Shown: in pieces, positions 41,101-52,463 of the stretch
How positions within the stretch are numbered: position 1 is the stretch's first letter
Layout: every line of letters begins with the position of its first letter
DNA from: Penelope pileata
Taxonomy: Eukaryota > Chordata > Aves > Galliformes > Cracidae
Direction of reading: 5' to 3'
Length of the DNA stretch: 64,000 nt
NCBI GenBank assembly: GCA_013396635.1
Contig: WBMW01001608.1
Location: 131,333-195,332 of the forward strand
Program-made: the position numbers and the translations under genes
Notes under the pieces: generated by a model
The model's input: only the letters and a program-made list of their open reading frames with translations
Told to the model about the DNA's origin: nothing
Databases searched by the model: none

Positions 41101-44100
41101 AAAAAAAATGTAAAAGGAGTTTGGTAAGTTTTTCACATGTACTACTTAGTGTTTGGAGGAAATTTGGAGCTTGTTTTCCATGTGTCAGTTACTGAATATT
41201 GTCTCAAGTATATGGTGGATAATGTAAATTTAAGGGATTTGTAACTTTGTCCACACATGGCTGTGGAATAGCGAGTGTTTTCAAGGAAGATCAGGTATGT
41301 GAAAGTTTTCCTTGTGATATATTTGCAGATTCTGGTAAATGTGCAGCATGTGAAGGGTGCTCCTTCACACACACTGGGCTGCCCACTATTCCTCTGTTTT
41401 GCACTGAAGTTGCTTTCAGGACCAGGCAGAATGGGATCTGCATCTAACCCTTTCAGAGCAAAGTTTTCCAGCTGATCAGGTGCAAGACCCCTTTCAGGTT
41501 TTGGTTTTTTGCTTCTTAAGTAGCACTATTGTGCCAGAACACCACAATATTGGTGTTGGACTCCTCATTTTAGTACTCTTTGTAAGAAAATCTCATTGTA
41601 AAATGAATAAACCAAAATTGATCTCTGTCCCATTGACTATATTGTATTGACTCTCTTTTTCTTTCTTTTCTCTTTCACTTGGCTTGCTGAATACCATAAT
41701 CCTTTTGGCCATTTCATTACCTTTTTTAAGATAAAGGATATAATTATTTTATAACAACATTTTTTTATTTCAAACTTTTGATTCCACTACTTTATTTGGA
41801 TTGCATGTCCTATGAGAAACTGACTTCTGCATTACCAATTAAAATGACTATTAGGATACTCACAGGTACAGTTATTATTTTCTAGGGATTCCAGAATTTC
41901 CTAGATACTATGCAAGAAAATTAAGCCACTGGATCTTTATTTTTGTGGCATGACAAAAGATATGTGTTAAGACGCATTATACTGCCCGATAAATTGCATT
42001 TCCAAGCAGTATTTCATATAGATTCTGTCTCTTTAAAAATGCAGTCTCCTCTATTTGCCCTATTAATTGTTGATATGTTGCCATCCACGAGACAAAAATT
42101 AGAGCTGTAATTAAATAATCATGTGATGCTCCTTAGTGCCAGTGAGAGCAAACTCATTTTTCCAGGCCCTGATGGTCACTGATTATTGTATTACTACTGG
42201 CTTGCTTTATTTATTTATTTTTTTTAATGGCTCTGTATTGCTGGGTTACCTAACCACTGCCCTTCTTTTCAAAATTAAAGGAATTGAAGAACGTTAAGTC
42301 ACTTAATTGGCTGGTGGTCTACAGGGACAAAAAGTAGTCATACCTCCTCTGCTTTTTGGTCACTCAATTGGTTCTACTGGGAGAGCTACATCAGTGGTGT
42401 GGTTGCGTGCCATTTAATTTACACTGGTGTTTTGGCTGGGATGGATGCATATAGGGAATGCCAGGAGAATTACAAAAGGAGCAGGGTATTAAAATTCAGA
42501 AATGATTAAAATTGAAATAAAAGGATGCTGCTTCTTTGCCAGTACTCTGGCAGTCATAATGACACATAGAGATTAGTTTCCACCTTCATCTTTTCCTTCT
42601 TTCTCATTTCCTCTTGTTTATTGTTGACACATTTTCCTTATGTCTCTGCTTCTCAGCGTTTTTTTCACTGTTACATATTCCTACTTTTTCTCTTTCCTTA
42701 AGCATGGAGAAGCTTACTTAACCTTATTATAACAATAACAGAATAGTTATTAATATTTAATATGCACATGATTAAAATTTCTCTCTTAAACATAGGTCAG
42801 CTCTATTATTAACTGACATGTTATTTTTCATTAAAAAATTTTTATTCTGCCCTTACGGTTTCTCAAACACCCTTTACTTTGGTGGTGATTTAACACATAA
42901 TGTTTAGAAAACTGTGTTAGGCTAGTGAAAAAAAAGGACTTACCAGTCATGGATAATCAATTATGCATGAATTCAGATATAACAGATGGAAACTGGTGAG
43001 TTAAAGTTTCTCTTTAGCTTCATGATTTTTTTGTTTTGTTTTTGTGACACCTGTCTCTTATGTATAGATAAACATCTAACATAGCATACTGCTTCTCATG
43101 CATCTTTGTGTTTTTTGTTTTTGGGGTTTGGGTTTCTTTTTTTCTGTTGTTTCTTTTTGTTTTTGTCAGTGTGGCATAAACTCATTTTCCCTTGTTTCTG
43201 ACTTACTATTTTTAAATTGTTTGTCTGCTGGCATTTCTATACTGCCTTGCTTTTCAAGGGGTAAATTGTCCTGTGATGAAGTCACCGTTTAAACTTCTCA
43301 TAATCTACACAGTATTATTTAACCTTAAAATTGTGTCAGCATGATATTTTAAATTGTATGAGTTCACTTCTGCCTTCAGCTGCCCATGGCCTATAGTGTT
43401 ACGACATGAAAGCAACAGGGTAGACTATGGCTGTGCATATGTATTCATATATGCATATGCACACATTTTTGTGATTGTGATACTTACATAGGCGTTCCCT
43501 CAGAAGGCATTAATTAAATTTCTTTCAATCCTTTGACAATGAAACAGATTGCTTTACTGCTTTTTATTAAAAACTTCAGTATGGACTGGGCATGCTATTT
43601 CTTTTGGTCATGGAAAGATTTTCACAGAACTAAATCAAGCAAGAGACAATAACCCTGTGCTACATGCCCATAGCAACTAACAACTGATATTACGTAAAAT
43701 ACATTTTCTCTCTTTTTTTTTTCTTTTAACATAGAAAATTCTAAAGATCTTGATGCACAGGGATAGATGTGAGATGATAGTTTTTTGTATAGTTGATTCC
43801 TGTTGGCATACTGGGGGATTCTTTTATTTGAAAGCGTTCTGCATTTCAGAAATGCGGAGATAAGTTGATTTGAACATCACTTTTCTGTGACTGCAAAAAT
43901 TTGGAGCATTTCTTCGCCTGGCTCCAACCACATTTGAAGCTGCACGTTTTCAGACAGAGGCAGTGGTGCAGACATTTTCCACCTGTATACCTATGAAAGA
44001 AAACTGAGTTGAGAGAGTGCACCTATATTTTTCATGAGCAGAATGTTGCAAAATTTCTCATGAGTTTTCAAAGGAGAAACAATAATATGGGAATGAGTTT

Positions 44101-44753
44101 GTAGTATAACCTGCCAGAAACAAATGATATAGGAAAGAGATCCTTAGAAAATGAACACGGACGCTGAAAATAATTGACTTTGAATATTATTTCTCATGTC
44201 ACAGCTGGAGCTCTGCTAAGAATCTTTATGTCCATGCCTCAGTTTCCCCACACATTTCTTACTCAGATATTCTTATATCAATATAAAATGCAAACTTTTC
44301 AACAAAATTTTTGTATTTGATTCAGGATTTTTTTTTTTTTTTACACTGAGGCATTTCCTTCAAGTAATTCCATGAGTATAAATGAATCATCATTAATATT
44401 AACATCAATTTTCCCTAAAAATGCCATATTGTAGCAGATTCTGAAATTCTGTTGCCCATTGCAGCCCATTTCCATTGTAGCCTCTAGGCAGGAAATTTAG
44501 AAATGTAGTTGTTTCAGCAAATAAATACATTAAATATTGGAGCATGTTTTTATTACAGCTTCTCTCTTCTATTGAAGTTGTTTAAAATCAGGACAAGTAT
44601 TTTGAACAACGTACTTGGAGTAACATTTTGAAGTGACTTGTTTTTGCCTTATGTTGTTTGCATTTAAACTAGGCATACTCTGACACATCTATAGATGACC
44701 TTTATCTTAGTGACACTGCATATGCTAAGCATTTTTTATTTTAGCGCCTGGAT
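35131..44753. other. Intergenic sequence between the two CpG islands, left part
   Basis: AT-rich, with no coding exon recognised. It holds two GC-intermediate blocks (36.4-36.9 and 39.3-40.0 kb), A-runs near 37016-37030 and 38369-38382, and a segment at about 42.0-42.33 kb whose texture resembles a conserved non-coding element. If the distal island is a SATB1 promoter, this stretch is intron 1 of that transcript. Otherwise it is intergenic. Confidence 0.5.
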
Positions 44754-44826
44754 ATTAACAGATACCTTGTTCCTTAAAAGAACTGTGAACATTAACAGCT
44801 AATTGTTCCTGAAAAGAACTGTGAAA
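44754..44826 (+). repeat. Imperfect tandem duplication of about 37 bases
   Basis: The unit ATTAACAG...GTGAAC (44754-44790) is followed directly by a second copy (44791-44826). The shared core is AAAAGAACTGTGAA, with small differences between copies. Local duplication without known function. Confidence 0.8.
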
Positions 44827-47800
44827 AACTCATTCACTTAGTCTTCCTTATTGTGGAATCTTCTGAGTATGAGATTGGAACAAGTCCTAGAAGAAAAAGT
44901 GAATTCGGCCAAAACCACCAACTTTCAATTTGTTTTACACCAAAACCACACATTTTGCATGTATTTTATGTACAATGAATATTGACTCCTGTCAGCTTTG
45001 GCCATAATTAGATGCACAGTTTTACTTAAAAGGTTTTGAACCTTAAAAAAAGTCTAGAAGAACCTGGGCAGAGTTCTGAGTTAACAATGAAACTGGAAAC
45101 AGGACATTTCATGTGGTTTTGGGTTTCATAATGAAAGTTTGACATAGTTCAAGTCATCAATCAGTTCTAACCATTTCCTTAGACTTAAACTCTTCCATAT
45201 TTTCAGTTTTTATCAGTAGATTTTGTTCATGCTATCAGGTCAGAGAAAAAGATGATTGTTGGTCCTGTTGATGAAAACTTAAAGTGTAACAGATCGATGC
45301 TGTCTGAGCACACAGTGCGAGCACCTGAACCCTAGCTGACAGTGCTAGTCCTTCAGTGGTGCTAACCGCAATGGTTCAGATTATTTTCCACCATACGGTG
45401 CAGTTTTGCTTGGGCTGTGTGAAATTCATCCTTACTCAAAAATGTTGGAGAAAACTTCTGTATGCTTAAAAGCTTTTTTTTATTATTATTTTTTTATTTT
45501 CTTTTTCTATGTTTGTCTGGGAAAGAAATGCAGTGGCTGGTGGTGATGGAAAAGGAGTCAGGAAAGGGAAGAGAAGCTGAATCAGTCAACAAGTAAACAA
45601 GTAAAACTAGCTGAAACTCCACTGGTTTAAATGTCTGGGTGTTCATAATTTACAAACTTTTAAATTAATAGAGCTCCTATTCAGACGTATCCCAAAAATA
45701 ACTGCTTATCAATCAACTCTTCTATCTTGTCTCTTACCTAGGAGTTATCTAGCACTGAGATGATCAGGGCTTTAACAGGAACCATTCTCTTTTCATCTCC
45801 CCATGTCTCATATTAAATATGTTCTCATGATAGTCATGAAAATTATACCTCCAGGGGAGAAAGCTGGGAAATTAGTGACCTGCAGAACACACACTTATGA
45901 CATAGGTAACTTGGCTGATCCTAAGATGCTGGCTTTCCTCCTTGCTGCCAGCTGCTTAATTGCATTAATACTATTATATAAAACTCTATTGCAGTAGTTT
46001 GCTGTAGCTGCCACGTGGAAATAACAAGCATGACTCATCAAGGATCTAGTCCATGTTATGGATGGAAGAGGATATGGTATACAAAATGCCTTTATTTTTT
46101 TATTTTTTTAATTTAAGTTTGTTATTTGAGGTAGTTCTGAAATCCATAGTCATAAAAATATTAGTTTACATTAAATTCCACTCAGTGTTTGTGGAAGTTG
46201 CAATGCTGATATGCTTAGGGCTTGTGCACAGAGCAGGTAGAGACTGGGTAACTACAGAATAAGAGTTATGTGATTAATCCATTAATATTCATCGCTGTGA
46301 TCCTTTATGGGAATGTGGACATCTGCCTGTTGCAGTTTCAACCAGCTAGGAGTCCTTCTGACAGCCAGAGGTGAAAGACTTCCTATTCTCAATTAGCAGT
46401 CATGTTCATCCTTCACTTTCTCCACCATGCCAAACAGTGTTGTTGACTTTTTCTCCATAATTTTCTTGCAATAATTTGACTTGTGTGGCAGCAATGTGGA
46501 AAGAGAAATGTCTGTTGGGGCCACATCAGTAAATGTATGCATTTGCTTCAGTTGTATCTTCATCTTATTCAACATACATACAGCACTGTGAAAGGTGCTT
46601 ACGCAAAATGGTGCCGTAGTTTGACTAAAAGTAATTTGTTTTATCCTAAACCACATTTTGCATATTCCTATTCAATTCTATTTTTAAAAGAAAATTCCAT
46701 GATTGAAATACACTCTAGAAAATATTTGCAGGAGTAAACGAGCCTCATCACATAGGCAATCAATAGGGAGATGTCTGTTTGTATATGATTTTACATATCT
46801 GCAAGCTGGCGGAGACATCCAACTACAAAATACTGCACCATGGGACACTGTGTAGATATCTGATACTTTCCAAGGGATTTGAGGTCCATAAACTAATGAA
46901 TGCACTACATGTAGCCATATATGTAGATTTTTCACCTCTGGCAAATATGGTAAGGATAATTTACTTCACTTAATAAGCAATTAAGTGCAGTTCAATACAG
47001 CTGACTACTGTAAGTTAAATATCTATTTTACGTAACTGTTTCAGGACGTTGTATGTAAGAGAACACAAACGAGCAGAAATTGCTCATGCAAAATGTGAGA
47101 GGGGACGACAGCTTGTGTGCGATGCCTCTCGGTGCTATGAATTTCATTTCATAGCACTTTTGCTTTTTGACAGGCATACTCTCCAGGCTGGGGCAGGTTG
47201 CAGTGAAAAAAATCTAGGTTGGTATGTAACTTGGGAGCTCAGCATGGGGGATGTCGCCGAGTGCTGCGAATCCCATTGGGGCACATTGAGACCTTGGGTC
47301 GTGTGAAAGCTGTGATTGTCGCAGACAGGTTGGCTGCAGGGTTGGAGCAGTGTCAGGGCAAGATGAAGGGGAAGTCAGGTGGAGAAGGCTGAGAAGCACC
47401 TTCAGTTGGAGGTGCAACACTGATAGGGTTTTGGGACTGAGTCTGCACTGAGTAGCAGTGACTGTGCCGGGGCTTCCACAGATAGACACAGATAAACCAC
47501 CAGGAGCCATCCAATTTTTGGCCATAGATGTTTACCTTCAGAAAGCCAGAGACTGGTATTTTCATTGCCTTGCTGTCCAGCAGTCACTGTTATCCACAAA
47601 CGTCCCCTCGCAGTGGGCAAAATACCATTCAAATCCTCAGCAAAGTGAATTTCCTGACAGTCTTGCTGCTGCAAGGCTTCTCTGCATCACCTCCAGCACG
47701 GGTTAGAGTTGATGAGTTACCCAAATGGCCGCAGAGTTGTCAGAAATGCGTATGTACAAAACCCAATCAGCCTGATCTCCCCAAAGAAATCTGATAAAAG

Positions 47801-49920
47801 AGAATACACAGCCATGCTGGTTTTGCTCTGCTGCCAGGTCATTTCTGTTTGTGTTGCCCAAGAGCCAAGCCTCAAGACATGGGCCCGTATTTCCTAATTT
47901 TTTTCGAACAAGAAAAGATTGGAATAGAGACCTTTAAAGGCACCGAGGCAGCATGCCACAGCAGAGAACTTGTGTTTTGCAGCCACTGAGGCTGCTGCTC
48001 AAGAGTGAATTCATTGTGGTGTTGAAAAAATGCAGTGCAACTTTTTAACTACTAGTCTTATTTCAACATAACCTAGTGCCAGATGCATTTATAGATCAGA
48101 AATACAGTGCAACAACTTTTTTAAGGATTAATAAGCTTTATTAAGCATATATTTGTCCACAGTTTGTTGTCTGGAAGCGATGAAAAATGTGATGTTACTC
48201 TTGCTGCATGTTTAAATGATTGCCTGCATATGTATCCATGACAATATCTATTCATCTTCTGTTCTTTATATATGTTTTTATTGTAGATGTCTTCATTCTA
48301 GTGGAACATTTTAATATCAAAGTTGACACAGTGAAGTGTAAATTGGAAGAGGTCAAATGAAAATCAGATATCTGTATCTTGAATTTATTCCAAGTAGTTG
48401 GGTATTGATAAGAGAAATCTGATTACTGCCTATGTGTCAGCAGCCCTCAGTTACCCGTGCTCTCTAGTCAGAGCCCAGGCTCCACACTCCGCCTTCCAAG
48501 TCTGCAGTAAATACTTTCCCAGACGTAGGTGATATGCAGAAATTAAATTAATCCATGTTGCAGGGAGTTTACAGAGCTTAGCACATATATGCAATTTCAA
48601 GAAGACAGTGAGTTTCCGTAATCATCTATCTCAAGCATAGGAAGCATATGCACGATTATATAATTAACAGAATATTTGTTTGTCAGTGTTTGGTTAGTGT
48701 GCATAATAATATCATTATTAGGCCTTCTGTGCTCCTGTATTATCAGATTGTTATCTCCCTGCTCCTTTAATTCACTGTCTCTGCTTTCTAGATTAATCAC
48801 TTTTTTTACTCTGAACATTTTAAGGTCTTTTTTGGCCAGGAAGGGAATGGTTTGCGACACCAAAGCAGAAGTTATTCTAGAACAGATTCTAATCGTTTTG
48901 TTTTCTTGGTTGTTGTTCTTGTCATATCCGGTAATCATTTTTATAAGGTGGTGTCTCGGTCCTGGATCTTGTTCCAAATCATATTTTTAAGTATCTGCTC
49001 TATTCTAACCAGCTCTGCGTCTCTCGAATCACTCTCTCTGTCCGTGTTGTCTGTGGCTCTGCAGGCTGCCCATGGCTGGCTGGAACTCCCTCCTCTCTCT
49101 GTTTTTCTTCTTCAGTGGTCGGTATTGCTGCTACTGAAGTTCACTGTATCAGCCTTTCCTGGAAAAGATCAAAACTGATACAATGGTGATATTTTCCATT
49201 GAGCTCATGAAGTTTAAATTCAGCTAGTTAACACCGCCAAAGGTTCAAATGTATTGGGAAATAATTATTGTTTCTCTTTGTTTCATTTTGCTTTTTTGTT
49301 TTTATTTTAGTTTTTTGGAGGGACTGAATAACATTCGATCTATGGGCTTGGAAAAAGACAGGTTTCTAAATAAACAACCCGCCAGGCAGTTATCCCTTGA
49401 TCATGTGTTATGGAAGATGTCATCTACATTTTCCCTTGTTTTTCTTTGTGCTTCTCGTTTTTTCCCTTTCAGCACTCTCGGTAACAGTCTTAGTAACCTT
49501 TTTCGGGACATGCAACATCTGTACAACTTTTCACATTTCCTCTGCCTTCCACCTCCACTCGCTCTGCTTTGAAAAACCATATTATGTAACATTGTACTCA
49601 TTTTGAAGCATTTCATTTCTTTGTGTCTGAGATTATAATCTATTTTGTGCGTTGCTGAATACGATAAATATTTCATGTATTTCACCCTATTACCATTTTC
49701 TTTTCCTCTCTGTGCTGTCTGTGCTTATTTCGGTCACTGTCAGCTCCTTTCTCCACCAGCCTTGATACATTCCTCTCGTTTTACAGCAATATGCAGAGTG
49801 ATAACTTTGCTCTTCGCACACTTATTGATTCGCCTTTTCTTTGTTCAGAGGCCACGCTATGCTGCCTATCAGTCTCCCCACTTGCCTACTTTTGCTGTTT
49901 CAAGTTTCTACATGCAGTTA
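44827..49920. other. Intergenic sequence upstream of the SATB1 promoter
   Basis: No coding exon supported. It contains a GC-intermediate block at 47.05-47.9 kb and a pyrimidine-rich plus strand at about 48.65-49.9 kb. In the latter, several frames are open on both strands (for example 48597-48977 minus and 48676-48990 plus) without recognisable domains. The last 1.3 kb may belong to the SATB1 regulatory region. Confidence 0.5.
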
Positions 49921-49975
49921 GAACCACAGAATATCCCGAATTGGAAGGGACCCATGAGGATCACCCATCTTTTAT
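49921..49975 (-). mobile_element. Short CR1 LINE 3'-end relic
   Basis: GAACCACAGAATATCCCGAA followed by TTGGAAGGGACCCATGAGGA and TCACCCATC closely matches the reverse complement of an avian CR1 3' end. The recognisable part is only about 55 bases. It ends a few hundred bases before the SATB1 promoter island. Confidence 0.75.
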
Positions 49976-50182
49976 TTCTCTGATGTGCTGCCCTAACCAT
50001 TTTGGCCCTACATCTGTCCGTGCAGCACTTCATCTTTCTTTTGCTCGATGACGCAACGCTCCTTTTCGGACACAGCCTATTCAAACACTTTATCGATAAA
50101 GAACTTTAATTCTCCCCTTATCTCGCGGCTTGTACAAACTTGTTGCGTTCAAGTTTGTCTCGTCGGGTTACTTTTTCCCAAG

Positions 50183-50195
50183 TGCATTGTGGGAA
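50183..50195 (-). promoter_or_regulatory. ZNF143/STAF-like motif candidate
   Basis: TGCATTGTGGGAA, in reverse TTCCCACAATGCA, is one base away from the TTCCCAGAATGC core common in vertebrate CpG promoters. It sits at the left edge of the island. Motif match only; binding is not shown. Confidence 0.35.
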
Positions 50196-50601
50196 GCGGC
50201 TCCGGCTGCCTGGCAGCTATTTATTTTGTCACCGCGTTCCCACCTTCCAGGCTTCGCCTCTCACCGGGTTTGCGGCCCCGTCCCGGCCCCGCGGAGCGGC
50301 GGTGCCGCGCTCCGCCGGGGGCACCTCGGCCCCTCGGGACGCTGCGGGGTGACCCTTCCCGGCGCGGGGGGGTTCGCTGTCTGCCAGCAGCGCGCCCACC
50401 GCTTTCCCCTCAGCACTATCGATATGAAGCTGAGAGGGGAGAGAGAAGTTCGCTCTCCCCCGTCCGCAGCCCCACGCCGCCGTGCACCTGCCCTCCGCGG
50501 CCCGGCCGCGCAGGCTCCGCCGGGCGGGGGCCGCGCCGGGCAGGCCGGCAGGATATTGTTCAGCCTTCACCCCCGCCCCTCCTCCTCTTCCTCCTCCCAC
50601 C

Positions 50602-50602
50602 N
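50602..50602. other. Single ambiguous base (N)
   Basis: One undetermined base in a CCT/CTCC-rich tract inside the promoter island. Confidence 1.
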
Positions 50603-50764
50603 CCACGCCTCTCTCCTTCCTCCTCCTCCTCCTCAGCCACTTTCTCTCTCTCCCTCCCCGGACGCGTTCGGATGATCCGGGGCCGCCGGGGAAGGGCTCC
50701 GGGCAGCAGCAGGGAGGCTGCGTCCTCCTCCTCCTCCTCCTCCTCCTCCCGTCTCGGGCTGTGG

Positions 50765-50788
50765 AAAAAAAAAAAAAAAAAAAAAAAA
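50765..50788 (+). repeat. A24 homopolymer followed by C/G runs
   Basis: Twenty-four A, directly followed by CC, eight G, four C and four G. This is a low-complexity junction inside the promoter island, 36 bases before the assembly gap. Likely unstable and error-prone. Confidence 0.85.
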
Positions 50789-50824
50789 CCGGGGGGGGCC
50801 CCGGGGTTATTTTTTATTAAAACG

Positions 50825-50882
50825 NNNNNNNNNNNNNNNNNNNNNNNNNNNNNNNNNNNNNNNNNNNNNNNNNNNNNNNNNN
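50825..50882. other. Assembly gap (58 N)
   Basis: Run of 58 undetermined bases in the SATB1 promoter island, next to CGG-repeat sequence. Confidence 1.
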
Positions 50883-50959
50883 CGGCGGCGGAGAGGAGGA
50901 AAGGAGGCTGCGAGCAGGGGCCGGCGGCGGCGGCGGCGGCAGCGGGAGGAGGAGTAGTG

Positions 50960-50980
50960 ATGAGTCAACTAATAATTTAA
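50960..50980 (+). other. Upstream ORF 1 in SATB1 leader/promoter (6 codons)
   Basis: ATG at 50960, six codons (MSQLII), stop TAA at 50978-50980. The same bases contain the AP-1 word TGAGTCA. The stop overlaps the next ATG as TAATG. Only relevant if transcription starts upstream of it. Confidence 0.45.
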
Positions 50981-51138
50981 TGGGGACAGAAAGAGAGGGA
51001 GCGGGGGGGCAGAGCCAGCAGCTCCGGCCGGGGACACACACACAGCGCGCACACACATTTCCGTGTAACATCCAGCAACAACACCGAACCGGCCTAAATA
51101 ACAACCGTGCCCCGGCAGCCAGGGGAAGGGAGAACTAA
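50980..51138 (+). other. Upstream ORF 2 in SATB1 leader (52 codons)
   Basis: ATG at 50980 shares its A with the stop of the preceding mini-ORF. The frame stays open for 52 codons to TAA at 51136-51138. The context is favourable, with G at +4. The product would be a Gly/Arg/Thr-rich peptide without a known domain. A role in limiting SATB1 translation is inference. Confidence 0.4.
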
Positions 51139-52235
51139 AAAAACGAGGCAGGGAGGGAGACAAAAAACAAAGCCCTCCGTCATTCTTCTTTTTCCATTAT
51201 TATTGTTTTTATTTTTTTATTTTTTCGCTGGTTTGGGTTTTGTTGTTGTTGGCTTTTTACAACCTTCCTATTTTATATTTTCCCCTCCCTTCTTGCGAGT
51301 AACTCTTCTCGGAGTTCCCAGTTTTTTTATTATTATTATTTTTCTTTTACTTCGCAGAAGGAAAGCCAGATTTTATTATTATTATTATTATTTTTTAACA
51401 CAGAGCTTTTTGCGATTTTTTTTTTCCTTTAAATTCTCCTTTCTCCCGGCTGTGGGCTCGGAGGGAGTGCAGCCCCGTCACTTTTTGTAGTGGTGCCGCT
51501 GTGCCTCGCGGTGTGCTTCCTTCCTCCCCTCTGTTCTTTCTCTGCCCTCCTCCCGCCGCTCCCCCCGCGCCCGCACAGCAGCCCCCGGTAAATGAGCGGA
51601 GACAGGTCCTCCTCTGCCTTTTTTTTTTTTTTTTTTTCCCCCTCTCCCCTCCCCGGACCGCAGAGGCGAGATTAAAAGTGGCATTTTAGTGCCTTTTCCT
51701 GCAATTTTCTCGACACTATTTTTTTTTTTTTCTTCTTTATCTCCAGTAGCGATCTGTGGGGCTGAGGTTTCCGCAGAAAGTTTGGGGGCTGTTACGGTGT
51801 GTATCGCTGCGGAGGGGGAGGGGAGCGGGCTCCTTCTGTGTGTGCTGCTCCTCTGGGTGCCTATTGGAGAATAATAGTGTAAGTGACAACCTAGAAGTAG
51901 ACTTTCTGCTCTTCACACTGGATAGAAAAGCTGCCTTTTTTTTTTTTTCTTTGATTTTTTTTCTTTTTCTTTTTTTTTTTCAATAACCCCCTTTCTCACT
52001 TGCTCCTGTACGCATTGGTTTTATTTTTTTGAAAGGACAGCCAGACCTAAGTCACCTTCCACCTCAATCTAAAGCTGCTACTTTATTTTTTTTTTCTTAT
52101 TATTATTCCTAATTTGGAGCGCTCCACTTGTCTGATCAGTCGCTCTCCAGCTCCTTCCTCCGTCGCTAAGCCCTGCGATCTGCCTCTCTCTAAAGATATT
52201 TCATAGAGATTTTTTGGCCATTGCCATTTTTGCTC

Positions 52236-52292
52236 ATGGCTACTCTGTTTCTCGCTATCTATTTTTGCCCCTCCCCGCCTAGAGGAAAATAG
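52236..52292 (+). other. Upstream ORF 3 in SATB1 leader (18 codons)
   Basis: ATG at 52236 in the context CTCATGG (T at -3, G at +4), 18 sense codons beginning MATLFLAIYF, stop TAG at 52290-52292. It lies fully inside the predicted first exon, about 190 bases before the donor. Confidence 0.45.
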
Positions 52293-52463
52293 CAACAAGA
52301 AAACAAGAGGAAAAAAAATAGATACATTGGGGGAAGCAGTCCCCAGGTCTGCTGCCCCCCGCTCCCCCCAGAAAGGGGGGGACCTAGAAAACATCAGTCT
52401 CGAACTTCTTCCTCTTCAAGAGCTCGGGCTGCAAAGGAAACCTCCTTTGTTTTTGTTATTTAT

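Larger units (their letters stand above)
50180..51110 (+). promoter_or_regulatory. SATB1: SATB1 proximal promoter CpG island
   Basis: CpG-dense, GC-rich sequence beginning just after position 50180 and continuing past a 58-base gap, immediately upstream of the U-rich leader. It contains GC-box-like CCCCGCCCC (about 50570), a TGCATTGTGGGAA word resembling a ZNF143-type site (50183-50195), CGG and CCT triplet tracts, and a perfect AP-1 word TGAGTCA (50961-50967) in a small AT-rich patch. There is no convincing TATA box. The position, about 1.4-2.3 kb before the predicted first donor and upstream of the coding exon, makes it the likely main promoter. The exact start site cannot be placed. Confidence 0.75.

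Noticed and set aside
50048..50980. 310-codon plus frame through the SATB1 promoter island
   Set aside because: Crosses N positions and GC-rich repeats. Its Ser and Lys runs come from CCT and A24 tracts. Only its last seven codons matter, as a separate short ATG frame.
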